Source: Persicaria tinctoria (lineage: Eukaryota > Streptophyta > Magnoliopsida > Caryophyllales > Polygonaceae). From it: a DNA stretch of 64,000 nucleotides. Location: positions 21,972,314-22,036,313 of the forward strand of contig JBANSL010000003.1 of the NCBI GenBank assembly GCA_037127255.1. The letters run 5' to 3'. The position numbers and the translations under genes are program-made. Each line of letters begins with the position of its first letter. Position 1 is the first letter of the stretch. Below are positions 31,951 to 42,731 of the stretch, piece by piece. The notes below the pieces were generated by a model. The model was not told the DNA's origin. It made no database searches and saw nothing but the letters and a program-made list of their open reading frames with translations.

Positions 31951-34416
31951 CTAGGCCTCCATGTCCCTCTTTTCCAGCTCCTCAGGGGTCATATTCCTGA
32001 CCTTGGGTTCTCCGCAGGTGATGTAGCCAGCTGAGATAGATTTGACCTCTTCCATTGGACCCGTATATCTTTCAGTTTTGTTGAAGGAATACTCAATCAC
32101 TTCATCGCTGATGTTGAAAGTGAGCACTCCTTTCCGTACGCTTATGTTGGCATCCACCGTCGCCAAGAATGGCCTTCCTAAAATAATTGGACAAGCAGGA
32201 TCTTCTTGCATATCAACTATTAAGAAATCAGCAGGAACGAAGAATTTACCTACTTGTACTGGGACATTTTCCACCATGCCTGTTGGTATGACCACCGTGT
32301 TGTTGGCCATATAAAGTCTAGCATCCACAGGCTCCAGGGCACCTATCTTAATCTTGGACCAAATCGTTAAAGGCATAATACTGACACTAGCTCCAAGATC
32401 ACATAGGGCATTAATTTTGTATGGACCAAATCCAATAGTTATAGCAAACTTACCTGGATCCGGCCTCTTCTCCAGTATGTCCAGATGGCTGCACTCCTCT
32501 GTGATTTCTGCCATCGATCGCTTTTTGCTCAGAATCTCTTTCAGGAACTTGACATAGGACGGCATTTCATTGAGAGCTTCTGTGAAGGGGATGGTGACAT
32601 TGAGCTTCTGAAGCATCTTGATGAAGCGCTGAAACTTTTTCTCCGCCGGGTCCTTTAGAGATTTTGTTGGGAAAGGCAGCTTCTTTTTCTGAGTCGGAGC
32701 CAGAACAGACGTCGGAGTTGCTGCAGATTTCTCTATGTCGACCAGGGGCTCCTCGATGTCGACTACAGGCTTGTCGACTTCGACCAGATTGGGCCCAGTC
32801 GAGTTGCTGTTCGGCGCAGACGACGATTCTGGAGATTTCTCCTCGACCTCGAGTAGACCTTTGTCGAGGTCGACTAGGCTCTGGTCGAGATCGACGACGG
32901 GTTTGTCGACCTCGACTTGCTGTTCCTCGCTGTTCTGCTGCTTTCCAACTTCTGGCTCTTGAAGTTGATGGCCGCTTCTGAGTTTTACAGCAGCTATGTG
33001 TCCAGTCTTTCCCTTAGGATTTGGTTCTGTTTGCCCAGGGAGCTTGCCGGACTGTCGTGGGATCTGTGCAGAAATTTGTCCTATCTGCGTCTCAATTCCC
33101 CTTTTCCAGATGTCCAGTTCTCCAAATTTGGTGGTCATGTTCTGGAACTGGTTGTTGATGGTCCCTTGATTTCGCCGCATCTCCTCAAGGATTAGCTGCA
33201 GATCATCCTTCCTTTGCTCCCTTTCTGGATGTCCTGGAGCTCTGTAGGGTGGAGGATTCCTAGGGGGACCTTGGTTCCATTGCTGTTGATAAGGCCTTTG
33301 ATCCCCCATATAGCGATTAGGCCCCCCTGCGTAAGCTGCCTCCTCATGATGTTCTGCCATCCTGACTTGCTCTGTGTGTGGGCACTCAGTAGTGGTGTGC
33401 CTTTGCGATCCGCATTCTATGCAAGGCTGATTGACGGAGAGATACTTCACTTGTTTGAGGAGCTTCATATTCTGGTCTCTGTAGTATTGCTCCCTGACAT
33501 CTGGATCAATCTCCCTTGATGGCTCATAGAGGGGCATGGATGGTGCTGGCCTGGCGTATGGGTTCTCTTCATAAGTTGCAGTAGACCCATATTTGTTGTC
33601 GTAGTTGGTGAGCTTTTCTAGCACACCCCATGCGTCACTTGGCGGCATCGTCAGATACTCGTAGTGAGTATAATTGTTGATTCTGTCCTTAGTGACTTGA
33701 TCAAGAGAGTTGAAGAAGATCTCCTGAATGATGTAGGGTGGCTGTCCATGAGTAGGGCAAGATCGCAGAAGTTCCTTGTAGCGCTCCCATGCCCTTGCCA
33801 GCGGTTCCCCTTTCTGTTGTTTTAAGGCGGTGATTTTCTGGCGGAGATGTGCTGTTTTGGCCGGTGGGAAGAATTTGTTCAGAAACTCTTGCTCTACTTG
33901 GGCCCAGGTTGTGAGTGATCTTGCTTTCAGCCCTTCCAGCCATTTCAGTGCAGGCCCAGCGAGAGACCAGCGAAAAGATTTCATCTTGACATATTCCAAG
34001 GTTGTGCCTTCTACAAGAGTACGACACATATCATGAAAATTAGTAATATGTTCAAGAGGACACTCATTAAATCTGCCGTAAAAGGCATTATTTTTAAGCT
34101 CTATAAGAAATTGAGTGCGAATTTCAAAAGAGTTTCCAGGGATTAGAATCGCCGATTCAGGCACGACGAGCGTGGGATGCATATAATCTTCAGCAGTGGT
34201 TGGATATTGGGCAAGCTCAGCTTGTGCTTGTTCCTTTTCTGCTCTCTCAGCGGCGAGAGCAGCATCCCTGGCGGCTAGATCCCTGGTAAGCCTAGCGATC
34301 AGCTGCTCCTGTGTTTCAGCGTCCTCCATGGCTCTTTGAAGTCTATTTCTGATGTGTAGAAGGCGCTCTGGTTCGTCTAAACCGTAATATTCAGGTGGGA
34401 TACCAGAACGGCGCAT
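31951..34416 (-). CDS. Gag-protease polyprotein of element A
   Basis: 821 codons from MRRSGIPPE. Residues about 20-80 are a charged coiled coil. About 110-230 is the retrotransposon Gag region (FRWSLAGPALKWLEGL, FLNKFFPPAKT, RAWERYKELLRSCPTHG). About 335-350 is a zinc knuckle, CIECGSQRHTTTECPH (C-x2-C-x4-H-x4-C). A linker follows with repeated VEVDKP/VDLDQ words encoded by the palindromic motifs. The aspartic protease has its active site at DLGASVSIM and ILGRPFLATVDANI near the end. Gag would form the particle and the protease would mature it. The frame ends at a TAG where B, C and D continue through CAG or CAT, so the C-terminal tail is cut off in this copy. Confidence 0.9.
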   Translation of the reverse strand: MRRSGIPPEYYGLDEPERLLHIRNRLQRAMEDAETQEQLIARLTRDLAARDAALAAERAEKEQAQAELAQYPTTAEDYMHPTLVVPESAILIPGNSFEIRTQFLIELKNNAFYGRFNECPLEHITNFHDMCRTLVEGTTLEYVKMKSFRWSLAGPALKWLEGLKARSLTTWAQVEQEFLNKFFPPAKTAHLRQKITALKQQKGEPLARAWERYKELLRSCPTHGQPPYIIQEIFFNSLDQVTKDRINNYTHYEYLTMPPSDAWGVLEKLTNYDNKYGSTATYEENPYARPAPSMPLYEPSREIDPDVREQYYRDQNMKLLKQVKYLSVNQPCIECGSQRHTTTECPHTEQVRMAEHHEEAAYAGGPNRYMGDQRPYQQQWNQGPPRNPPPYRAPGHPEREQRKDDLQLILEEMRRNQGTINNQFQNMTTKFGELDIWKRGIETQIGQISAQIPRQSGKLPGQTEPNPKGKTGHIAAVKLRSGHQLQEPEVGKQQNSEEQQVEVDKPVVDLDQSLVDLDKGLLEVEEKSPESSSAPNSNSTGPNLVEVDKPVVDIEEPLVDIEKSAATPTSVLAPTQKKKLPFPTKSLKDPAEKKFQRFIKMLQKLNVTIPFTEALNEMPSYVKFLKEILSKKRSMAEITEECSHLDILEKRPDPGKFAITIGFGPYKINALCDLGASVSIMPLTIWSKIKIGALEPVDARLYMANNTVVIPTGMVENVPVQVGKFFVPADFLIVDMQEDPACPIILGRPFLATVDANISVRKGVLTFNISDEVIEYSFNKTERYTGPMEEVKSISAGYITCGEPKVRNMTPEELEKRDMEA

Positions 34417-34478
34417 ACACCTGAAAAGTAACTCAAAGAAATAGTGAGAACTGACTACCTAAGGCGCGAATGATTGCT

Positions 34479-34496
34479 TCCCCGGCAACGGCGCCA
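34479..34496 (-). other. Primer binding site of element A (tRNA-Asp)
   Basis: Minus strand TGGCGCCGTTGCCGGGGA, three bases inside the 5' LTR. It is the complement of the plant tRNA-Asp 3' end, the usual Athila primer. Confidence 0.88.
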
Positions 34497-34499
34497 ATT

Positions 34500-36758
34500 T
34501 GTTGTTGCAGGAGTAAGTCAAGTATAAAATAGAATATGGTTTAGAATGACTCCCCTGTCTCAGCAAATAAATACAAGACTTCCTCCCGTTGTAGTAAGAG
34601 AAAGTCAGGATCGAATCCACGAGGAAGCACGTCAGCAGTTCTCAGGTAGCTATCAGATTCTCACAGACACAGCAGCACAGACAGAAGCAGAAATAACACA
34701 GAAACAGTAATAAACCCAGCAAGGGCAGCTAAAATAAAAGCAAAGAACAAAGCAAAGACGAAAGCAAACAGAAACTAAAAGCAAAGCAACAGTCTCGTCG
34801 ATCTCGACAACCTCCTACTCGAGATAGACCACGGCAATCGACAACAGCAAGTCGACAATCACAGCAGACAAGAAATCCCGGCAAGGGCAACTCGACCTCG
34901 ACAAGAGGTACTCGACTTCGACAAAGGAAATAAAGACAGAAACTTGAAATCGACGAAAACAGAAAAAAGCTAACTCGACACAGACTAAGACAACTCGAGA
35001 TCGACAAAGGTGGTGCTCGACTTCGACGAAGCCTTCCTCTATGTCGACTAAAACAGTAAAAGAACAGAAATTTAAATTGCAATTGCTCGAAACCCAAACT
35101 CAGCTTTCCGACAGAAAATTAACTCAATATAATAAAAGACCTCCAAGGCTAGGGTTTCAACACCACAACGATAACCACGCAAAACAACACATAAAGGCAT
35201 AAAAGATCATGCTTTCCATCAAATAACTTTCGTTACTAACAACTAGGCATATAGAGGCTTTCGCATAAACCCTAATTGTTACTACCCTTTTTCACATAAT
35301 TAACCCAAGTTGCATTAAGATCACTTTCGCTTCAATAACACAAACAAGGATCACCTTCAACTTTCGCAAAAGAATCATGCTCTTAGGGATAGAAGATAAA
35401 TCGCACAAAAGATCTGACCTTTATCGCGTCGCCTCACATGGCCACCGTCGGGCTCACCCCAGCCCCAGAAGTGGGTGGACTACTCACGCCTCATTGCAAT
35501 AGCAGACATTGAATTGATGAAAGAAACTTGCATTAAAACTAAATTCAAAGCCTTTACAATCTTGGCAATCAACTTTCGCTGTAAGCCAAAACCCTAAAAA
35601 CCTCAAACTCCTAAAACTGTATCTCTGAATGTAACTAACTACTTCTCTTCGAAATTGGATGCCTAAAACTGAGCCCCATGGGCTTTATTTATAGCCTTCA
35701 TTCCCTAGCTAATCTAGGAAAGAAGATAAATATCTATATCTAAATTTCTATCTAAATTGCTTTAATGATAAATAAATTGTTTAATGGAATTAAATCCATA
35801 AGGAAAAAGATAAAACTAATGTGGGAAAGTCTTCATGTCTTGATAGATTCCGCCTTCCATAGATAGAACTTGATAGATCGGATAGAATCCTCGCCTTCGC
35901 GACCAAGCAACGTCAACTCTACTCGGACAAGGCAAGTCGAGAAGGTTCTGGAATTGGGCTCTTGTCGACCTCGAGTAGGGCTCCTCGAGGTCGGGTTGAC
36001 TTGCTCGTCTCGGCTTGCTCTGCTCGATGTGCTCGGACTTGGGTTCACTGGCCTTCGTCGACCTCGAGTTGGACTAGTCGAAGTCGAGTAGACTGGCTCG
36101 GCGACTAGGGTTTCTCGAGTGGATCTCCTCGAAGGGCTCGGACATGGCTTCAGGGTCTTCGTCGATCTCGAGTAAGACTCGTCGAGATCGAGTTGGGTGC
36201 TCGGGTTGGCTCTCTCCGCTGGCAGCGATTGGCCTGGTCCGCGGCAGCGACTCTCCTCTTCCGCGGCAGCGACTTTCCTTTTCCGCTGCAGCGAGTGCTC
36301 CCGGTCATCCTCGGCTCCGTGGACAGCTCTTCCTCGAGGACTCCGGGTGGTCTGTCCGGGCTTCGTCGACCTCGATAAGCGCTCGTCGAGATCGAGTTGG
36401 CTTTGGCTGATCGGGTTGTCTGGCTCATCGATCAAGCTGGCTCGACCATGTTGCTCGGTCATGGCTAGTCGAGCTCGACCAGGACTACTCGAGATCGAGT
36501 AGCCTGAGTTCTCAGACTTGTTCTGCTGCTTTGATCGTGGACTTCTGTAGTGGTTTTCCGAGCTTTTCCGACCTTCTGTAGAATTGCTGTAAATGCCTCG
36601 ATTTCTGCGATTTAAACAGAAACTGGTGTAGATTCCATAATTTTGGCAAATAAACATTAATTACACAGATTCTGTACTATCTTAACCCAAATGCATGAAA
36701 TGTATACAGAAATCGATATAAAAGTTGCTGTAAAACATGGCAGATTCCGCTCACAACA
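34500..36758 (-). repeat. 5' LTR of element A
   Basis: Minus-strand TGTTGTGAGCGG to CTGCAACAACA. TATA box at 35686-35693. The U3 holds about ten motif arms such as TCGATCTCGA (36162-36171) paired with TCGAGATCGA (36182-36191). A 274-codon open frame (35833-36657) spans the motif-rich U3, but its codons follow the palindromes. Confidence 0.93.
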
Positions 36759-36763
36759 ACTTT

Positions 36764-37709
36764 CCTACCCGACTTTCTCTCTCTATTGGCTTGTAGCTTG
36801 GATGATTGAATGAATAAAATCCAACCCCCTAATGCCTTATTTATAGTGTTCATTCCCTAGCTAATTTAGGAAAGAATATTCTATCTATATCTATATTTAT
36901 CTATCTATAATATTAAGATAAAACTTTGGAAATAAAAGAAATATATCTAAAAGGAAACTAGGACTATTATAGATAAATCCTTCTTTGACTTGATAGATCT
37001 TGATGTGGATGGATAGAATTCCACATATCTTCTCTTGCAAATAATTCTATCTTCTCGGCACAACTCGATCTCGGACTCAGACTCGTCTACTAGATCGTAC
37101 TCGACTTCGACTAGAGTTAGTCGACGTCGAATGGAATTTTTCCTCCTAGGTTGCACTCGGGCTCGGGCACCTTTTGGACTCGACATGTGTACTCGATTTC
37201 GAGTAGCTGTACTCGACGTCGAGTAGCTATGGGCTCCTCGAGTGGCTCTGCTCGACTCCGGGTGAACTTCTGGCTCCTGGTGTACTCGACTTCGACTAGA
37301 CGTGGTCGACGTCGAGTAGAACTGGTTCGCTCTCAGCATTCTGCACTGTTCTTGAAACGCACTTTCCCGAGTCCTCGTTCATCGGATTGACGCATATGAC
37401 CATGCGTTGGAAAGCTCTTTTTTGAGGGCTACAACTCTAATGAAGACATCAAAGCTTGATTCAGAATGATGAATGGTGAAAAGTGGTCTTTTCGTCAGCT
37501 GCATCATCCTTAGCTTCTTCATGAGTTTCCTTTAAGCTCCAAAGTGCGTCCGCTTTCTGTGAAATACAAAAAAAACTTGTGTAGACCTCCATAATTGCAA
37601 ATAAGTGTAAACTACACAGATTCTGTATTATTCTAACCCAAATGTATGAAATGCATGCATAAATCAATATAAAAGTAACTATAAAACATGGCAATTTAGG
37701 CTCACAACA
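36764..37709 (-). repeat. 3' LTR of element B (LTR1), right part
   Basis: Continues LTR1 past the ACTTT target duplication of A (36759-36763) and ends GCTCACAACA at 37709, so LTR1 is about 1.87 kb in total. It contains the minus-strand TATA box at 36838-36845 and several TCGACGTCGA motifs. Confidence 0.88.
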
Positions 37710-39374
37710 AACACCCCATACTTAAGCTTGCTTGTCCTCAAGAAATACTTGTAGTTGCCATACAAGGGATAAATCAAAACTCTCAACATATTAGATTCAT
37801 TTCCATATGTCCCTGCAATCAATTATCATCCTCGAAAAGGTACTAGTGTCACAAATCCATGCATGTGCAATAAAAAGCAACATCTACTCATAAAAGGAGG
37901 GTTATGCAAAAACATTCTATAAGTGACAAAGCAACAATAATCAAGAGGGCTTTAATTTAAGCTTAATAAAGAAGTAGATTGGTAAAAGGCTTAAGGTGGG
38001 CAATTTTTGGCAATGTGGTGCTAATGATCCGGGGAAATGGAGTATTTTCCAAATTTTCATACCACATTCCTTCTTCCTTTGATTTCTCACCTTTCCCTCA
38101 TTGCTTAATGCTTTTTTCAATATTATGCTTTTAACTCTCTAACCTTAGCACTGCCTTGTCGTGAGTCACAAACATGGGTGTCATGAATGGCCCCGGATAC
38201 TTGGTGCTTTGGACTCCTCACCTTGTGTCCCATCTCGCCAAACTATTATCTCAACGAGCAGGGTCGATCTACCTTTATCTCCTGAGGTGATCGGATTTTC
38301 TTTCACTCATTAAATTTTTCATATATTTCAAACAATTTCCTTCCAAACTCCAATAATGATATATAACAACAACACAACAACCATATAAAAATCTCCAAAA
38401 TGTGACATCATTCTCAACATAATCCCCGGATAGGAAAGGTAAAGAATGGCAATATTTAGATCATGTAGAGCGTAATATGAAACAAGGTTCAATATGGCTT
38501 TTGTGATGCTTAAGCATAGGTATGGCTAGGATATAACAATATGAGCATTATATGGAAATATAAAGTCCTCCATCCTCTTATCATGCAACATGTCAAAAGC
38601 AATTTCAAATTTTACCTCCTTCAATTGTTTTCATAAAAATATGCACTTCATTGTGACTTCCCTTTACTAGGCAATTTCATAATATATCTCTAATGAATCC
38701 AATTTTGCATCGTCGAGTTCAATTAAAGCTTCCATGACACTTATCAAAAATTTCAATGGGGTTCATTTTTATAAACTTTGGAAACCATGCACATAAGCAC
38801 ATAGATATCAATAATGAATTCCAAAATAGCCATCCATGAGCAATTCAAGAATTAAGGTTTAAATATGCAAACATAATGTCAAATAAAATCAAATATGAAC
38901 AAAGTAAGCCCTTCCCCCACCCCATACTTCAACATTACAGTGTCCTCACTGTATAAAAACAAGGGTAAAGAAAGAAACTCACTATACAGGCGTGCTGATC
39001 GTCGGAAATCGAGCGCAATGTGGTTGCAGAGGTGATCGACATCGAGGAAGATGTGGTCGACTTCGAGTAGGTGTGGTCGACTTCGAGTACGCGTACTCGA
39101 CCTCGAGTACAGTGAAACCTACAGGGTGATCCTCTCGACCACATGCTCCTTTCTGCTCGAGATGTGTGGTCGACGTCGAGGAGTCCTACTCGACGTCGAG
39201 TAGATCTTTAGCTTCTCTCACCTGCAAGATTCGTTAGACAGAAAATATGCGCAATAGAAAAACTTAAAAACAATGTCCAAAACCAAAAACAACAATGTCC
39301 AAAAATCTCAAAAATAAATGTCTATTTACAAGCTCTAGACTTTATAGTCGCTAGGCCGACTTTCTCCGTTAAGC
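37710..39374 (-). other. 3' non-coding region of element B
   Basis: Homologous to 29519-31038 of A and 62096-63757 of E. Hairpin modules at 37728-37745 (one stem mismatch) and 38936-38953. The end near 39000-39200 has motif pairs TCGACGTCGA. No gene. Confidence 0.75.
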
Positions 39375-40574
39375 TCAAGGAGGCATTTGCAGGGCCCATG
39401 TAGCCTGGGCTTCAAACAAGACTCCATTTTTGTCCATCAGCTGTAGTCCTCCTGAATGGATCTTGTTCACAGTGAAGGGTCCCATCTTCTTCTTGGTAAA
39501 TTTGTTGGGAAACCAATGATCCTTTGATTTAGAGACATAGACCATATCTCCCACTTCATATTCCTTTGGATCGTCATCGAAAACCCTGCACAATCGCACA
39601 TACCAAGGCAAACCTCTCCCATGTATAGATAGATCTTTAATTGAAATAGGATAAGAGATGTCCATATCTTGGATTACCTTCGTAGAATCGGAATTCGGGA
39701 CCTCAGGTTCTACTCGACGTCGAGTAGAAGTGGTCGACGTCGAGTACGTTTCTGCGTCTGGTGGACTGCTCTTCGAGGTTGGAGACGTCGAGGACCCATG
39801 TGTCTGGTCGACGTCGAGTAGGGTACTCGACGTCGAGTACGTTTCTGGCTCGGATGGGTTGCTCATCGAGGAAGAAGTGTTCTGGTCAACGTCGAGTACG
39901 GGCTGGTTGACGTCGAGTACGGGCTTGGCCTCGGGTTGTTTACTCGATGTTGATGCAGTCGGTGGAGTGCTCGGTATCTGGTCGACGTCGACTAGGGTAC
40001 TCGACGTCGAGTACCTCTGGTCGACATCGACCCCATACTTAGTACCTGGCAACGATTCTGAATAAAAGTTAGTCAAAATTGACATACCTTGATTGACGTC
40101 GAGTAGATCGTCTGTCTCCTCGTTCAGAATTGCCATGATTTCCTCCACATGGGCTTCCATAGCTCTCTTTTCTAGCTCCTCGGGGGTCATATTTCTTACC
40201 TTAGGTTCCCCACAAGTGATGTACCTGGCTGATATAGACTTGACCTCTTCCATGGGACCTGTGTGCCTTTCAGTTTTATTAAAGGAATACTCAATTACCT
40301 CGTCGCTGATGTTGAAAGTGAGCACTCCCTTCCTTACGCTTATGTTGGCATCCACCGTCGCCAAGAAAGGCCTTCCTAGAATAATTGGACAAGAAGGGTC
40401 CTCCGCCATATCAATAACCAAGAAATCAGCAGGGACGAAGAACTTACGTACTTTTACTAGCACATTGTCCACCATGCCCGTTGGGATGACCACCGTGTTG
40501 TTCGCCATATAAAGCTTAGCATCCAAAGGCTCTAAGGCACCTATCTTAATCTTGGACCATATTGATAAAGGCAT
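39375..40574 (-). CDS. Protease to integrase-tail fusion of element B (partial polyprotein)
   Basis: A 399-codon frame starting inside the protease just after the active site (MPLSIWSKIKIGALEP). It runs through ILGRPFLATVDANI, a linker with many VDVDQ/LDVDQ words, and on without a stop into DLSIHGRGLPWYVRLCR, YEVGDMVYVSKSKDHWFP and MGPFTVNKIHSGGLQLMD, stopping at 39375. It shows that protease, linker and integrase-like tail form one continuous reading frame in this lineage. The upstream part, including the DLGAS site, lies in another frame after a small lesion near 40610, so this copy is not a complete polyprotein. Confidence 0.75.
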   Translation of the reverse strand: MPLSIWSKIKIGALEPLDAKLYMANNTVVIPTGMVDNVLVKVRKFFVPADFLVIDMAEDPSCPIILGRPFLATVDANISVRKGVLTFNISDEVIEYSFNKTERHTGPMEEVKSISARYITCGEPKVRNMTPEELEKRAMEAHVEEIMAILNEETDDLLDVNQGMSILTNFYSESLPGTKYGVDVDQRYSTSSTLVDVDQIPSTPPTASTSSKQPEAKPVLDVNQPVLDVDQNTSSSMSNPSEPETYSTSSTLLDVDQTHGSSTSPTSKSSPPDAETYSTSTTSTRRRVEPEVPNSDSTKVIQDMDISYPISIKDLSIHGRGLPWYVRLCRVFDDDPKEYEVGDMVYVSKSKDHWFPNKFTKKKMGPFTVNKIHSGGLQLMDKNGVLFEAQATWALQMPP

Positions 40575-40608
40575 TATACTTACACTGGCTCCAAGATCAC
40601 ATAATGCA

Positions 40609-41781
40609 TTAAATTTGTATTGACCAAATCCAATGGTTAATGGTTATAGAAAACTTACCTGGAACTGGCCTTTTCTCTAGAATGTCCATCTGGTTGCACT
40701 CCTCTGCGATCTCAGCCATTGAACGTTTTTTGCTTAGAATCTTCTTTAGGAACTTGACGTAGGATGGCATCTCATTAAGAGATTCTATGAAAGAAATGGT
40801 GACGTTGAGCCTTTGAAGCATCTTGATGAAACGCTGAAACTTCTTTTCTACTGGATCCTTTGGAGATTCTATGTGTGGTCGACAAGGGCTGAAGGGTGGT
40901 CGACGTGGATTACGGGCTAGTCGACATCGAGTACTGTAGTCGACTTTGGGTTGGGCGCAGAATTCTGGTCGACGTCGAGTACGGCCGTACGGGCTAGTCG
41001 ACGTCGAGTACGGGTTGGTCGACGTCAAGTGGCTTGGTCGACGTCGAGGAGTCTCCTGCAGCTTCTCCTTCTGTATTTTGCGCGGGCGTTTATGTCTGAC
41101 GCCCACTCCTTGGGTTCATGGCAGCCACCTATCCAGTAGATTTACCTTTAGGGTTAGGTTCAGAGGATCCAGGTAGCGTACCTGATTGTTTGGGGACGGT
41201 TGTCGTCAGCTGGCTAATCTGTATGTCAATCGATTTACTCCAAATAACAATTTCCCCAAGCCTAGAGTTCACACCATGCATCTGAGTGTAGATGGAATTG
41301 AAGGACTGCTTGGTATCTGAATGGTTCCTCCGCATCTCTTCAAGGATGGTTTGCATGTCATTCTTCTTACCTTCTCTATCAGGGTGACCAGGAGCTCTGT
41401 AGGGAGGGGGGTTCTGATGTTGGGGCTGGCGATAGTAGCTCTAGTTCTGGTTCTGATGTGACCCTGAGTAGTGTCCCCCTGCATACCTTACCTCTTCGTG
41501 GGCCTCTCCTTGATGTACTTGATCGACGTGTGGGCACGCAGTAGTGTTGTGCCTCACAGACTCACAATCCAAACAAGGTTTATCTTTAGAGAGGAATTTA
41601 ACTTGTTCGGTAAGGTGACATACCTGGTCATTGTGAAAGTGTTCTCCGACGTCCGGATCAACTACCTTTGATGGCACATACAACGGCATAGATGGGGCAG
41701 GACTCTCATGCCTTTCGTCAAAAGTGGCCGCAGAAGTCCCACAGGTGTTGTCGTAGTTGACCAACGTCTCAAATACCTCCC
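40609..41781 (-). pseudogene. Gag remnants of element B
   Basis: Three broken frames. 41764-41441 has a zinc knuckle CLDCESVRHNTTACPH. 41356-41129 is the post-knuckle region. 41106-40609 is a motif-rich linker rich in ACTCGACGTCGAGT and the start of the protease. The N-terminal half of gag, the primer site and the first 49 bp (as drawn) of the adjoining LTR are deleted: coding sequence joins LTR sequence directly at about 41782. Confidence 0.8.
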
Positions 41782-42731
41782 ATCAAACTGACTCCCTTTC
41801 TCAGCAAATAAATACAAGACTTCCTCCCATTGTAGTAGAAGGTAGTCAGGATCGATCCACGAGGAAGCGTGTCAACGCCCTCCTTTTCAGTTCCAAATCT
41901 CAACAAATCTCGACCAGAAGCGTACTCGACGTCGACCAGGTCGTACTCGACGTCGACCACACTATCGAGTAAAAACAAAAACAGAAACAAAACAGAAAAC
42001 CAAAACCAACAGAAAGTACTCGACCTCGACTGATCCTACTCGACGTAGACCAAGTGGTACTCGACGTAGACCACGGTTTGTCGATTTCGAGTGAAAACAG
42101 AAACGAAAACCAAAATTTTAAATTGCATAAAACTGAAAGTAAACGCGAAATTTGTAATAAAAATCAATAATATAAAGCACTTCCTAGATCAGGGTTTCAG
42201 CACCACAACGATAATCATACAAAGTAACACATAAAGGCATAAAAGATTCATGCTTTTCATCAAATAACTTTCGTCATTAACAAATACGAATATAGAGGCT
42301 TACGCATAAACCCTAATTGTTACTAACCATTTTCACATAATTAATCCAAGTTGCATTAAGATCACTTTGGCTTCAATAACACAAACAAGGACCACATTCA
42401 ACTTTCGCAAAAGAATCATGCTCATAGAGATAGAAGACGAATTGCATCAAAAGATCAAACCCTTACCGCATCACCTTACATGGCCACTGTCGGGCTCACA
42501 CCGACCCTATAAGTTAGGTGACTACTCGCTCTTCATCATGAATAATCTCATCAAAGATTTCAGGAAAATAAACTGCATTAAATAAACTAAATAAAACTTA
42601 CAACCGATCGAAGCCAAAACGTCTCTCAACAACTCCAACTCCACTCGGCTTAAGCTCTCTACTTTTCTACTTGACTTTTTCTCTCTATTGGCTTGTAGCT
42701 TGGATGATTGAATGAATAAAATCCAGCCCCC
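41782..42731 (-). repeat. Shared LTR2 (5' LTR of B and 3' LTR of E), left part
   Basis: Matches LTR1 from its base 50 onward. It is interrupted by element C after 42731, where the flanking CCCCC is duplicated, and resumes at 61187. Confidence 0.85.

Larger units (their letters stand above)
27260..36758 (-). mobile_element. LTR retrotransposon A (Athila-like, gag-PR, no RT)
   Basis: Complete 9,499-bp element with two 2,259-bp LTRs (27260-29518, 34500-36758) and target duplication ACTTT at 27255-27259 and 36759-36763. On the minus strand the order is 5' LTR, tRNA-Asp primer site, gag-PR, variable linker, integrase-tail-like region, non-coding region, purine tract, 3' LTR. By my hand count the LTRs differ at about 15 positions (about 0.7%), so insertion was recent. 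It lacks RT, RNase H and the integrase core. Confidence 0.95.
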
